Assembly (NCBI GenBank): GCA_964634685.1 | Contig: CAZWLD010000004.1 | Location: 29,786 to 93,785 of the forward strand | Origin: CAZWLD01 sp964634685 | Lineage (GTDB): Bacteria > Bacillota_I > Bacilli_A > Acholeplasmatales > JAEDCM01 | Direction of reading: 5' to 3' | Length of the DNA stretch: 64,000 bases | Shown here: positions 35,082-43,285 of the stretch, piece by piece | Numbering within the stretch: position 1 is the first letter of the stretch | Layout: each line of letters opens with the position of its first letter | The notes under the pieces: model-generated | Databases searched by the model: none | Told to the model about the DNA's origin: nothing | What the model saw: only the letters and a program-made list of their open reading frames with translations | Made by a program: the position numbers and the translations under genes

Positions 35082-35125
35082 GTTACAAATGTAACTCCTC
35101 TCTTTTTTTTATTGATGATAAAATA
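35082..35125 (+). promoter_or_regulatory. Operator-promoter module B (upstream of the pseudo-receiver operon)
   Basis: The same palindrome GTTACAAATGTAAC (35082-35095), the same 16-base distance, then TTGATGATAAAATA (35112-35125) with TAAAAT as -10. Only one base of the 14-base -10 segment differs from module A, while the sequence between is mostly unrelated, so selection on the two blocks is likely. Confidence 0.65.
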
Positions 35126-35156
35126 AGGTGAAATCTAAAGAAAGGAGAAAATTGTA

Positions 35157-35537
35157 ATGAAAAGAGTGATATTATCAATAAGCAATTCCTTAGTTAATGA
35201 TGCTGTTAAAAATGCATTAAAGCAAGTGGGATATTTAGTTCAATCAGTTCCTTCATATAAAACAGATGACGTTGTCAATTCCTGTGATGCTTTTTTTGCT
35301 AACCTTTTATTGATGGATGTTAATCGCGTTGGTTCAGATATCAATGTTCGTCTTGAAACCATTGATAAGGTAAAAAAACAAAATCCGAAAATTAAAATTG
35401 CTTTGTTGTGTGATAATGTTTCAGATCCAGAAATAGCTTATAAGATTAAACAAGCAAAAGAAGAAAAAATCATTGATTCATTTTTTTATGAATCGGTTAG
35501 TATGGATTATATGATTGATATCCTCGATTCATTGTAA
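35157..35537 (+). CDS. Stand-alone pseudo-receiver (CheY-like) protein
   Basis: A 126-residue protein with the receiver-domain fold pattern: an N-terminal strand (VILSISNSLVND), the third strand with Asp in NLLLMDVNRVG, and the fifth strand before FFYESVSMDYMIDIL. The acidic pair near the N-terminus is absent (ISNS), and the invariant Lys of the fifth strand is replaced (YES instead of YKP), so normal phosphorylation is doubtful. AAAGGAG sets the start. It is under the same type of promoter as the large surface protein and precedes a lipoprotein pseudogene. It could act as a phosphorylation-independent binding partner. Confidence 0.6.
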   Translation: MKRVILSISNSLVNDAVKNALKQVGYLVQSVPSYKTDDVVNSCDAFFANLLLMDVNRVGSDINVRLETIDKVKKQNPKIKIALLCDNVSDPEIAYKIKQAKEEKIIDSFFYESVSMDYMIDILDSL

Positions 35538-35549
35538 GAAAGTTATTTT

Positions 35550-36049
35550 ATAAAAAATGTTAAATTAGTTTTTGCTTTGACTTTAGTTATGATGATTTGT
35601 TCGATTATCCTTGTTGGTTGTGGTGAAAAGCAAGCCATTGCAAAAAAAAAATAGCTGCCGATGCTACTGCTCATGACCATTCCTATAATCTTTGGGAAGC
35701 TGATGAGGAAAATCATTATCAAGTATGTAGTGAAGGAAATTGTGAAGAAGAAGTTAATAGGGGACCACATAATTTTGATAATGGTACGGTTTTAGCCGTT
35801 GCGGATAGCGGAAAAAATGGCTTGAAGGTCTATACCTGTACTACCTGTGGATATAAATCATATGTTTATTTTCCAATTGAAAAGACAGAGACTATTCAAA
35901 AAACCGCAACAATTACTTTTGAAGCGAATGGAGGTACTCCTGTAGCTCCAATAACTGCTAATGTTAGTTCGAAAATTGAAGAGTCTACTACAACTCTTCT
36001 ACCCCTTGGATCAGCATCAAGCGGAATATTTAAGTCTTACCAAAAATAA
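35550..36049 (+). pseudogene. Lipoprotein with one His/Trp/Cys repeat; lost start and poly-A frameshift
   Basis: The frame at 35550 encodes a lipoprotein signal (KLVFALTLVMMICSIILVGC, then GEK), but where ATG is expected the codon is ATA, eight bases after AGAAAG. The frame ends at TAG 35652 directly after ten A residues (35642-35651). The -1 frame then continues with HDHSYNLWEADEENHYQVC and VYTCTTCGYKSY, one copy of the His/Trp/Cys repeat, plus a Thr/Ser-rich tail with EANGGTPVAP, ending TAA 36047. One extra A would rejoin the halves. With two separate lesions it is probably a true pseudogene. It lies between the pseudo-receiver and the intact lipoprotein gene. Confidence 0.7.
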
Positions 36050-36067
36050 AAGGAAAGGAAGAAGATT

Positions 36068-38380
36068 ATGCAAAAGAAATCAATTTTAAGCTTAGCCATT
36101 ATGGCAATGTTAATCGTTGGATTAACCTTAACTGGTTGTGGCAAATCGCACAAATATAACGAAAATTGGTCTTCTGATGCCGAAAATCATTGGCATGCTT
36201 GCGAAGATAAAAATTGCGATAAAAAGAAGGATGTTGCAACCCATACATTTGATGAAGGAGTAGTTACAGTTGAACCAGGTATTGGTACAAAGGGTGTAAA
36301 AACTTATACCTGTAGCGTATGTAATTACCAAAAAACGGAAGAGATTCCAGCAATTGACCACACTCATGTGGCTGGAAGTACTTGGGAGAAAGATGCTACA
36401 AATCACTGGACTTTATGTACCTGTGGTGAAAAAATGGATGTGGCTGCCCATACATTTGATGAAGGAGTAGTTACAGTTGAACCAGGTATTGGTACAAAGG
36501 GTGTAAAAACTTATACCTGTAGCGTATGTAATTACCAAAAAACGGAAGAGATTCCAGCAATTGACCACACTCATGTGGCTGGAAGTACTTGGGAGAAAGA
36601 TGCTACAAATCACTGGAATTTATGTGAATGCGGTGAAAAAATGAATGTCGCAGTTCATATTTCTAGTGATTGGATTGTTGATAATGAACCAGATTATGGT
36701 GTTAAAGGTAACAGTCATAAGGAATGTACTGTTTGTGGATTTGTTCTTGAAGAAAAAGAGACTGATGCCCCTCCAGCTAAGGATGTAACCATTACTTATG
36801 ATGTTGAATTAGATAAGACATATGATGGTACTCCGGTAGCCTTTAATATCGCTGATGTAGTTGTTTCTAATGGCGCAACTCCAGTAGCTGAATGGTATAA
36901 GGTTGATGGTGAAAGCAACGCTACGAAGATTGAAAATGTACCTGTTGATGCTGGAACTTATAAGTTATTACTAAAGACTTTAGGAACTGCTGAATGGAAG
37001 GAAGCAACCCTTTCAGTTGATGTTCTTATTTTCACAAAATTTGGTGAAATTGAAGTTACAAAGGTTTTAGATAAAGTTTATGATGGCGAAGCTGTTTCTT
37101 TAAGTGATTCGGATATTACTGGAAATAGTGATGATCTAAGCTACACTATCACTTGGTATAATTATACAACTGATCATCCTGATTATGTGCTTGCTGAAGC
37201 ACCAAAGGATGCTGGAAATTATACAGTGAAGGTTGAAATGGCTGAAACAAATAATGTTAGTAAAGCTTCATTTGTTGTTAACTTTGATATTTCAAGACGT
37301 ACATTGTATTATGGTCAAACATATGCATACGGAAATCCAAATTATTTAAACCCAAATCTTACTTGGGAAATCGGTGATACTTATTCTAATAATGGCTTTA
37401 AATCTACAAATAAAGTAGAAGGTGATTATGTTGCAATCAATTTCTGCTTTGATAATATTTATGTTGGTTCAAATTTAAGTGTATTTAAAATTGACGAAGC
37501 AGCTTGTATTGCTCATAATAGTAAAGCTCATTTAAATTATGTCTTAGATACAGAGGTTAAACCAGTGATTGTTCCGAAGAAATTAACTAATCTTAATTTA
37601 GTAACGGAATATAACGGCGAAAAAGGAAGACCTAATTTTGTATTAACAGCTGCCGATGGAATATTTGAGGATGATGATGTAAGAGTAGTAATCTCTGGTA
37701 ATGCTCTAAGCTGGGATGCTTTGACCGAATTAACATTATCCTTAGCTGACAACATTGTTGGTGATGAAACTATTTCCTTTGTTGAGGAAGGTGAGTACGC
37801 AAACTATGTCTTGACTCTTACTGGTGACTATGTTGGAACACTTACAATTAATCAAAAGGTTTTAACTAATCTTGATTTACAAACATATTATGATGAAACA
37901 GCCGGAAGAACAAATTTTGTTTTAACTGAAGCTGATGGAATTGTGGCTGGTGAGTCCGTTTTTGTAAATATTTCAGGAGATAATTCCAGTGATTGGGGAG
38001 AAGGAGATTCATATGTCTTGCGTTTAAAGGGAACTGTTCAAGGTGAAGAAACTATTACTTTAGTTGAAAATGAAAATTCATCAAACTATATTTTAGTAGA
38101 AAAAGATGGTAGCGTTGGAACAATTACAATTAATCATTCTGTTATTCTAAAGAATATTACCTTCAAGGCTTCTCAAGGAATATTTTCTAATCGATTTGGA
38201 TTTAAAACTTGGATATTTTCGCTAACTAATGAGACAGGACTTGAAGCTGGTGATACTGTAAATATTAGTGTTAAAGTATTTGATAATAGCGGTAAAATTA
38301 GCTTAACAAAAGAGAATACTTCATTTAATAATAAGAAATATTTTATTGGTAGTGGTTGCTATCTTGATTTAGATAACTAA
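36068..38380 (+). CDS. Repeat-containing surface lipoprotein with MBG-like domains
   Basis: A 770-residue lipoprotein, lipobox LTGCG (Cys24). Residues 28-240 hold three His/Trp/Cys repeats (NHWHACEDKNC, NHWTLCTCGEK, NHWNLCECGEK, each followed by CSVCNY or CTVCGF). Two of them are almost identical because of a 207-bp duplication. The rest is a string of MBG-type beta domains marked by DKTYDGTPVAFN, DKVYDGEAVSLSD, VTEYNGEKGRPNF-like and LQTYYDETAGRTNFVLTEA. Such domains form extended adhesin stalks. AAAGGAAAGGAAG precedes the ATG. It probably belongs to the operon driven from module B. Two terminators follow. Confidence 0.8.
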   Translation: MQKKSILSLAIMAMLIVGLTLTGCGKSHKYNENWSSDAENHWHACEDKNCDKKKDVATHTFDEGVVTVEPGIGTKGVKTYTCSVCNYQKTEEIPAIDHTHVAGSTWEKDATNHWTLCTCGEKMDVAAHTFDEGVVTVEPGIGTKGVKTYTCSVCNYQKTEEIPAIDHTHVAGSTWEKDATNHWNLCECGEKMNVAVHISSDWIVDNEPDYGVKGNSHKECTVCGFVLEEKETDAPPAKDVTITYDVELDKTYDGTPVAFNIADVVVSNGATPVAEWYKVDGESNATKIENVPVDAGTYKLLLKTLGTAEWKEATLSVDVLIFTKFGEIEVTKVLDKVYDGEAVSLSDSDITGNSDDLSYTITWYNYTTDHPDYVLAEAPKDAGNYTVKVEMAETNNVSKASFVVNFDISRRTLYYGQTYAYGNPNYLNPNLTWEIGDTYSNNGFKSTNKVEGDYVAINFCFDNIYVGSNLSVFKIDEAACIAHNSKAHLNYVLDTEVKPVIVPKKLTNLNLVTEYNGEKGRPNFVLTAADGIFEDDDVRVVISGNALSWDALTELTLSLADNIVGDETISFVEEGEYANYVLTLTGDYVGTLTINQKVLTNLDLQTYYDETAGRTNFVLTEADGIVAGESVFVNISGDNSSDWGEGDSYVLRLKGTVQGEETITLVENENSSNYILVEKDGSVGTITINHSVILKNITFKASQGIFSNRFGFKTWIFSLTNETGLEAGDTVNISVKVFDNSGKISLTKENTSFNNKKYFIGSGCYLDLDN
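36240..36653 (+). repeat. Tandem duplication, 207-bp unit
   Basis: Bases 36240-36410 and 36447-36617 are identical over 171 bases at an offset of 207 (69 codons), so the frame is kept. Sequence then diverges between the copies. The identity points to a recent duplication of one His/Trp/Cys repeat. Confidence 0.9.
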
Positions 38381-38446
38381 AAATGGGGATTAATTATATA
38401 GTTTTAGTTAGTACTTCAATGCTAAATAGTTAATAAGATTGTTAAT

Positions 38447-38476
38447 AAGTGATGGTGGATTTCTGCCATCACTTTA
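38447..38476 (+). terminator. Hairpin after the lipoprotein gene
   Basis: AAGTGATGG (38447-38455) pairs with CCATCACTT (38466-38474); the T-tract is poor, so it may be a 3' stabiliser. Confidence 0.55.
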
Positions 38477-38485
38477 CTTCTGTAT

Positions 38486-38527
38486 AAAAAAAGTTTTCCC
38501 AATATGAAAATGGGAAAGCTTTTTTTA
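38486..38527 (+). terminator. Strong terminator
   Basis: AAAAAAGTTTTCCCA pairs with TGGGAAAGCTTTTTT around a short loop and ends in a T-run. Confidence 0.8.
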
Positions 38528-38589
38528 TATAGCTATGTTCTTTTTTATAAAAATAATGTATAATTAGGAAGAGAAATTTAGGTGAGAAA

Positions 38590-39054
38590 ATGATTAGAGA
38601 AGCGAATAAAAATGATATACCAGAAATAATTAATTTATTAAAGCAGGTTAATTTAATTCACCATCAAGGCCGACCAGATATTTTTAACATTGGAACGAAA
38701 TATACTAAAGAAGAATTAGAAGAAATTATCAATGATAATAAAAGGCCGATTTATGTTTATGACGATAATCAAATATTAGGCTATGCCTTTTGTATAATTA
38801 AAGAAACCAAAGATGATAATATCTTAGCTAGTAGAACGGAATTATATATAGATGATTTATGTGTTTTAGAAGGGAATAGAGGCAATCATATCGGTTCCTC
38901 TTTATTTTCCTATGTCAAAGAAAGAGCAATTGATTTAAAATGTGATGCGATTACCTTAAATGTTTGGAGTTTTAATGAAGGGGCAATGGCCTTTTATAAA
39001 AAAATGGGGATGAAGCCCTTAAAAACAGTTATGGAATATCCGATAAAGAAGTGA
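38590..39054 (+). CDS. GNAT-family N-acetyltransferase
   Basis: A 154-residue acetyltransferase. The acetyl-CoA loop reads EGNRGNHIGSSLF (the Q/RxxGxG/A motif), with a preceding strand YIDDLCV and a following LNVWSFNEGAMAFYKKMG, which is motif B of the family. The likely substrate is an amine of a small molecule or peptide and cannot be inferred. It starts an operon of five genes with short or overlapping junctions (to 42746). GGTGAG precedes ATG 38590. Confidence 0.85.
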   Translation: MIREANKNDIPEIINLLKQVNLIHHQGRPDIFNIGTKYTKEELEEIINDNKRPIYVYDDNQILGYAFCIIKETKDDNILASRTELYIDDLCVLEGNRGNHIGSSLFSYVKERAIDLKCDAITLNVWSFNEGAMAFYKKMGMKPLKTVMEYPIKK

Positions 39055-39058
39055 TTTT

Positions 39059-40411
39059 ATGTATAAGGATGAACAAAGATTAATAAATGGTAATATTTGG
39101 AAGGGAATGCTTTTGTTTAGTTTTCCTTTAATCCTTTCTAATTTAGCGCAGGTATTATTTAATATGTCTGACATTGCCGTGGTCGGAAAATTTTCGACCG
39201 ATACCGCTTTGGGTGAGGTCGGCTCAACCGCTACTCTTGTAACATTATTTATTGGCTTTTTGATTGGTATGGCCAATGGTGTCAATGTGGTTGTGGCGAA
39301 AAACATTGGAAAAAATGATAAAGAATCTATTCATCATTCCATTCATACATCTTTCTTGTTATGCTTGTTTATGGGAATAATTATTTTATTGCTAGGGGTT
39401 ATCTTTTCGCATTCCCTTTTAGTTTTACTTAATACAAAGCCTGAATTCATTAATGGTGCGACACTGTATCTTCAAATATTCTTTTTAGGAATGCCAGGAT
39501 TAGCTTTATATAATTTTGGAAATGCGACCTATAGTGCCTATGGTGAAACGAAAAAGCCCTTGTTTTTTTTGCTTGGGGCTGGAGTTATAAATATTTGCTT
39601 GAATCTATTTTTCGTTTTAGGCCTAAAAATGTCCGTTGATGGAGTTGCGATTGCCTCGGTTGTCTCGCAATATTTATCCGCTTTATTAGTCATTATTTCC
39701 TTGATGAGAGAAAAGGGAATAATTCATTTATCTCTTAAGGATATTCGTATTTATCAAGGACAAACTAAGGAAATTTTAGCTTTAGGTATTCCTTCAGGTA
39801 TTCAAAGTGCAATTTTTGCGATTGCTAATTTATTTATTCAATCGGGAGTAAATAGCTTAGATTCGGTCATGGTCGAGGGTTGTGCCGCTAGTCAAAATGC
39901 TGATGCCTTGATATATGATGCGATGGCCGCCTTCTATATGGCTGGTTCATCCTATATAAGTCAAAACTATGGGGCTAGAAAGAAAAAAAGAATTCTCAAG
40001 TCGTATTTTATCTCGATTGTATATTCCTTTGGAATCGGTGCTATCTTAAGTCTTTTATTGGTGGTATTTGGACGTAATTTTTTGTCTTTGTTTACGAATA
40101 AACAAGAAGTAATTGAAGCGGGAATGGTAAGAGTATATATTATGGGATGCTCCTATGCCGTTTCATCATTTATGGATGCCTCGATTGCGGCCTCCCGCGG
40201 ACTTGGACATAGCTTGATTCCGACAATCATTGTTATTTTGGGCTCTTGTGTTTTCCGGGTTATTTGGGTTTATACAGTTTTTGCTTATTATAAAACAGCG
40301 GAGTCCTTGTTTTTGCTTTATATTTTTTCGTGGGTGATTACCTCAATTGTTGAAATAGCTTATTTTATTTATCTTTATCGATACAAGATAAAGTCACTGG
40401 AGGAGAAGTAA
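39059..40411 (+). CDS. MATE-family multidrug/sodium efflux transporter
   Basis: A 450-residue membrane protein with twelve predicted helices and the MATE pattern: the first half opens with GNIWKGMLLFSFPLILSNLA and LFNMSDIAVVGKF, and the second with ILALGIPSGIQSAIFAIANL. Related proteins export cationic drugs with Na+ or H+ antiport. It is four bases downstream of the acetyltransferase, and its stop shares a base with the next ATG. The substrate is unknown. Confidence 0.88.
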   Translation: MYKDEQRLINGNIWKGMLLFSFPLILSNLAQVLFNMSDIAVVGKFSTDTALGEVGSTATLVTLFIGFLIGMANGVNVVVAKNIGKNDKESIHHSIHTSFLLCLFMGIIILLLGVIFSHSLLVLLNTKPEFINGATLYLQIFFLGMPGLALYNFGNATYSAYGETKKPLFFLLGAGVINICLNLFFVLGLKMSVDGVAIASVVSQYLSALLVIISLMREKGIIHLSLKDIRIYQGQTKEILALGIPSGIQSAIFAIANLFIQSGVNSLDSVMVEGCAASQNADALIYDAMAAFYMAGSSYISQNYGARKKKRILKSYFISIVYSFGIGAILSLLLVVFGRNFLSLFTNKQEVIEAGMVRVYIMGCSYAVSSFMDASIAASRGLGHSLIPTIIVILGSCVFRVIWVYTVFAYYKTAESLFLLYIFSWVITSIVEIAYFIYLYRYKIKSLEEK

Positions 40412-41076
40412 TGATTAAAACAGTTTTAATAGATGTGGATGATACTATCTTGGATTTTAAGGAATGCAGTATTGGGGCAATAAAGCAATCAATGCTTGAT
40501 TTTAATTTTCTCTATAAGGATGAATATTATGATGTTTTTCATCGAGAAAATGACAAGCTTTGGCAGATGATTGAAAACAAAACCCTAACAATCGATGAGC
40601 TTCATCAAATAAGGTGGAAGATTATTTTTGCTAGTATTGGCCTTGAAGGTGATTATATTGCCTTTGAGGAGCATTTTGTGAAATATTTAAAGGAAAGCTC
40701 GATTCCTGTTTTGGGGGCAAATTCCTTGCTTAAATATTTGCATGAAAAGTATCAAATATATGTTGTATCTAACGCCACCAATCGCCAACAGCACAAAAGA
40801 TTAGAAAAAGCTAATATGACGCCATTTATCGATAAAATATTTACTTCAATTGATATTGGCTATTCGAAGCCAAGTAAGGAATTTTTTCAAATATGTCTTG
40901 AGGGTTTAAATAAAGATGAGGTTATTATTATCGGTGATTCCTTAACCGCTGATATAAAAGGCGGAATTAATGCGGGAATTAAAACGCTTTGGTTTAATAA
41001 ATATCAAGAAAAGATTCCAAATATTCATATAGATTACATTGTTAATTCCTTAGAGGAAATAAAAAAGATATTGTAG
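40411..41076 (+). CDS. HAD-superfamily phosphatase (YjjG/5'-nucleotidase-like)
   Basis: A 221-residue HAD hydrolase. Motif I is LIDVDDTILDF with both catalytic aspartates, motif II is the Ser/Asn in VVSNATNRQQ, motif III includes the Lys in GYSKPSKEFF, and motif IV is IIIGDSLTADIKGG. The alpha-helical cap after motif I and the overall pattern resemble YjjG-type nucleotidases. It starts at the last base of the MATE stop. A housecleaning role on modified nucleotides is possible but unproven. Confidence 0.82.
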   Translation: MIKTVLIDVDDTILDFKECSIGAIKQSMLDFNFLYKDEYYDVFHRENDKLWQMIENKTLTIDELHQIRWKIIFASIGLEGDYIAFEEHFVKYLKESSIPVLGANSLLKYLHEKYQIYVVSNATNRQQHKRLEKANMTPFIDKIFTSIDIGYSKPSKEFFQICLEGLNKDEVIIIGDSLTADIKGGINAGIKTLWFNKYQEKIPNIHIDYIVNSLEEIKKIL

Positions 41077-41085
41077 GTGAAAAAA

Positions 41086-41649
41086 ATGATATATGAAAAG
41101 ATAAAGGAATACAAGCCATATAATGAGCTTGAGGAAGCTGATAAAGCATTGATTCTTGATTTTATAAACAAGAATCCGGATTATTTATTGCGAACTAATT
41201 TGGTTGCTCATTTGACCACAAGCTGTATTGTATTAAATCAAAAACATGACAGAATTTTAATGTGCTATCATAATATTTTTGATTCATGGTCGTGGCTAGG
41301 CGGACATAATGATGGTGAAGAGGATTGCTTATTGGTTGCGCTTAAGGAAGCGAAGGAGGAAACCGGAATTAATGATTTTTTTGTTTTGAGTAAAGATATA
41401 TTTTCTCTTGAATGTTTAACTGTCGATGGACACTATAAAAGAGGTAAATATGTTCCTTCGCATTTGCATTTGAATGTAACATATTTACTTGAAGCCGATG
41501 ATAAAAAGCCTTTAAAGGTTAAAGCGGATGAAAATAAAGGTCTAAGATGGATGAACTTTGAAGAGTTTATTGAGCTTCCTAATGAAAAATGGATGGTAGA
41601 TAATGTTTATCAAAAATTGTTAAAAAAGATTAAGGAGACGATATTATGA
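41086..41649 (+). CDS. NUDIX hydrolase
   Basis: A 187-residue NUDIX protein. The box reads GGHNDGEEDCLLVALKEAKE then ETGI, matching Gx5Ex7REUxEExGU except that Lys replaces the Arg of REU. The four metal-binding acidic positions are kept. Upstream, SWSWLGGHNDGE and CLTVDGHYKRGKYVPSHLHL resemble NUDIX proteins acting on nucleoside or sugar diphosphates. ATG 41086 is set by AGGTGA; the GTG at 41077 lies in that site. It overlaps the next gene by four bases. Confidence 0.82.
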   Translation: MIYEKIKEYKPYNELEEADKALILDFINKNPDYLLRTNLVAHLTTSCIVLNQKHDRILMCYHNIFDSWSWLGGHNDGEEDCLLVALKEAKEETGINDFFVLSKDIFSLECLTVDGHYKRGKYVPSHLHLNVTYLLEADDKKPLKVKADENKGLRWMNFEEFIELPNEKWMVDNVYQKLLKKIKETIL

Positions 41650-42746
41650 TTAAAAAGATAATAATTATTATCACAACTATTGTTTTGACATTGTTGTTGG
41701 TAGTTGGTGGCTATGCTTTATATATTACTCTTCAATATTCAAGAATTGAAGATAATTTATCGCTTGAAATAAAAAATAATCAAAGTGAATTAGAAAAGAA
41801 GGAAAGCTATCAAATATTAACCTATAATATCGGCTTTGGAGCTTATAATCGAGATTTTTCATTCTTTATGGATTCGGGAGAAATGCTTGATGGAAGAAAA
41901 ACATTTGGTAAATATTCAAGAGCACGCAGTAAAGATATTGTTTTAGAAAACACTAATGGAGCCATTTCCTTAATTCAAGAAATAAATCCTGATTTTATGT
42001 TTATTCAAGAAATTGATACTAAGTCTCATCGAAGTCGAAATGTCAATCAGGTCGATTTATTTACAAATACCTTTAATGATTACGCAAATTCCTATGCGAT
42101 TAATAGCCATTCAGCTTATTTGTTTTATCCGCTTAATAATCCGATTGGAACGATGAATTCGGGTATTTTAACGATGTCAAAATACAAAATTGATTCTTCA
42201 ACGCGTTATCAATTTCCTTTAGATAATAGCTGGCCAACGAAATTTTTTGATCTTGATCGTTGTTTTCAAATATCAAGAATTAGCTTTAATGGGAAAGAAT
42301 TAGTATTGATAAATATTCACATGTCAGCTTATGATGAGGGTGGAAAAATTCGAGCTTTACAAATGAATTTATTGAATCAAGTGTTAAAGGAAGAATATGA
42401 AAAGGGCAATTATGTCATTGCCGGTGGCGATTTTAATCATGACATTGCCGATTCTAAAAATCTTTTTGCGACTGAACAAAAGATTCCAAATTGGGTTGGA
42501 ACATTTCCGAGGGAAGATTTACCTAAAGGATATAGTGTAGCCTCTTCAAATTCTTATCCAACCTGCCGTTCGACCGATATGCCATACACGGAAGGAGTTA
42601 ATTATTCAATTGTTGTGGATGGCTTTATTATCTCAGATAATATCAAAATAAATGCCGTCACCAATATCGCTTATGGTAGTGAGTATGAATCATTCAAATA
42701 TAGTGATCATAATCCTGTCTTGTTGGATTTTAGTTTTCTTGGATAA
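41646..42746 (+). CDS. Membrane-anchored endonuclease/exonuclease/phosphatase-family protein
   Basis: A 366-residue protein with an N-terminal membrane helix (about 4-30) and a DNase I-like EEP domain. The motifs LTYNIGFG (Asn), FMFIQEID (metal-binding Glu), LINIHMSAY (His), AGGDFNHDI (Asp/Asn) and YSDHNPVLLDF (catalytic Asp-His) are all present. The anchor suggests it works outside the membrane, perhaps as a phosphodiesterase on lipids, inositol phosphates or DNA. It is the last gene of the five-gene operon. Confidence 0.82.
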   Translation: MIKKIIIIITTIVLTLLLVVGGYALYITLQYSRIEDNLSLEIKNNQSELEKKESYQILTYNIGFGAYNRDFSFFMDSGEMLDGRKTFGKYSRARSKDIVLENTNGAISLIQEINPDFMFIQEIDTKSHRSRNVNQVDLFTNTFNDYANSYAINSHSAYLFYPLNNPIGTMNSGILTMSKYKIDSSTRYQFPLDNSWPTKFFDLDRCFQISRISFNGKELVLINIHMSAYDEGGKIRALQMNLLNQVLKEEYEKGNYVIAGGDFNHDIADSKNLFATEQKIPNWVGTFPREDLPKGYSVASSNSYPTCRSTDMPYTEGVNYSIVVDGFIISDNIKINAVTNIAYGSEYESFKYSDHNPVLLDFSFLG

Positions 42747-42785
42747 ATTTAACTACTCTGATATACTTATATCCTCCAATAAGAA

Positions 42786-42814
42786 TTGAATATCTTTTAT
42801 TTGTGGGGTATAAT
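42786..42814 (+). promoter_or_regulatory. Promoter of the DUF3990/DUF3791 locus
   Basis: TTGAAT (42786-42791), 17 bases, TATAAT (42809-42814). Confidence 0.6.
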
Positions 42815-42822
42815 AGTTATGA

Positions 42823-43053
42823 AATTTAATTTATGAATGTCAGACTTTTTTATTTAATGTTATAGAAACATTAGTTGCAAATGATGATGTATATCGAACA
42901 TTACAAGTCTATCAAGCTGGTTTATTAACCAAGGAACAGGCGCTTGAAGCATTGAGAGTTAAGAAGTTATTTAATCAATATGTATTTGCGACAAAAGAAG
43001 CTCTTGAACTATTGAAATTTATTGAGGCAAAAGAGGTGTGGCTATATGGATGA
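42823..43053 (+). pseudogene. C-terminal remnant of a DUF3990-type protein
   Basis: A frame without initiator, open from 42823, encodes DDVYRTLQVYQAGLLTKEQA and ends NQYVFATKEALELLKFIEAK before a stop at 43051. The spacing and the final (Q)(Y/I)xFxTxxALxxLxFxxxxEV pattern resemble the C-terminus of DUF3990 (ADP-ribosyltransferase-like) proteins found next to DUF3791. The N-terminal catalytic part is missing although the promoter is intact. The call is based on recalled family patterns and should be treated as tentative. Confidence 0.4.
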
Positions 43054-43282
43054 AAAATTTTGTTCAATCTTAAGTATCGCCTTGATTCCGCAAATCATAT
43101 CTTTAATAGTTAACAAAGAAGGACTAGAAGAAATGGTAGCCTTGAATGAATTTTATCATTCAACTGTATATGATTTGTTGTCTTCAGAAGAAACAAAGAT
43201 GTGGCATTATAGTCCTCTAACTTTATACATGATGTGGAAATGTGAAAAAGAAACAGGAAAAATAGAGTATCCGGAGGAATAG
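43046..43282 (+). CDS. Small hypothetical protein of a DUF3791-type cassette
   Basis: A 78-residue protein (MDEKFCSILSIALIPQIISL at the N-terminus, WHYSPLTLYMMWKCEKETGK at the C-terminus). The KMWHYSPLTL segment recurs in small proteins encoded beside DUF3791 genes. ATG 43046 is set by GAGGTG and overlaps the remnant before it by eight bases. DUF3791 follows three bases later. Function is unknown; antitoxin or adaptor is a guess from context. Confidence 0.55.
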   Translation: MDEKFCSILSIALIPQIISLIVNKEGLEEMVALNEFYHSTVYDLLSSEETKMWHYSPLTLYMMWKCEKETGKIEYPEE

Positions 43283-43285
43283 GAC

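Noticed and set aside
35543..35770. 75-residue minus-strand ORF
   Set aside because: It is antisense to the lipoprotein pseudogene whose lipobox and repeat are clear on the plus strand.
5518..38380. Reassigned stop codons (TAG or TAA as sense) as an explanation for the in-frame stops
   Set aside because: TAG, TAA and TGA all end intact genes here, for example TAG in pstS and TGA in pstA, with terminators or overlapping starts right after.
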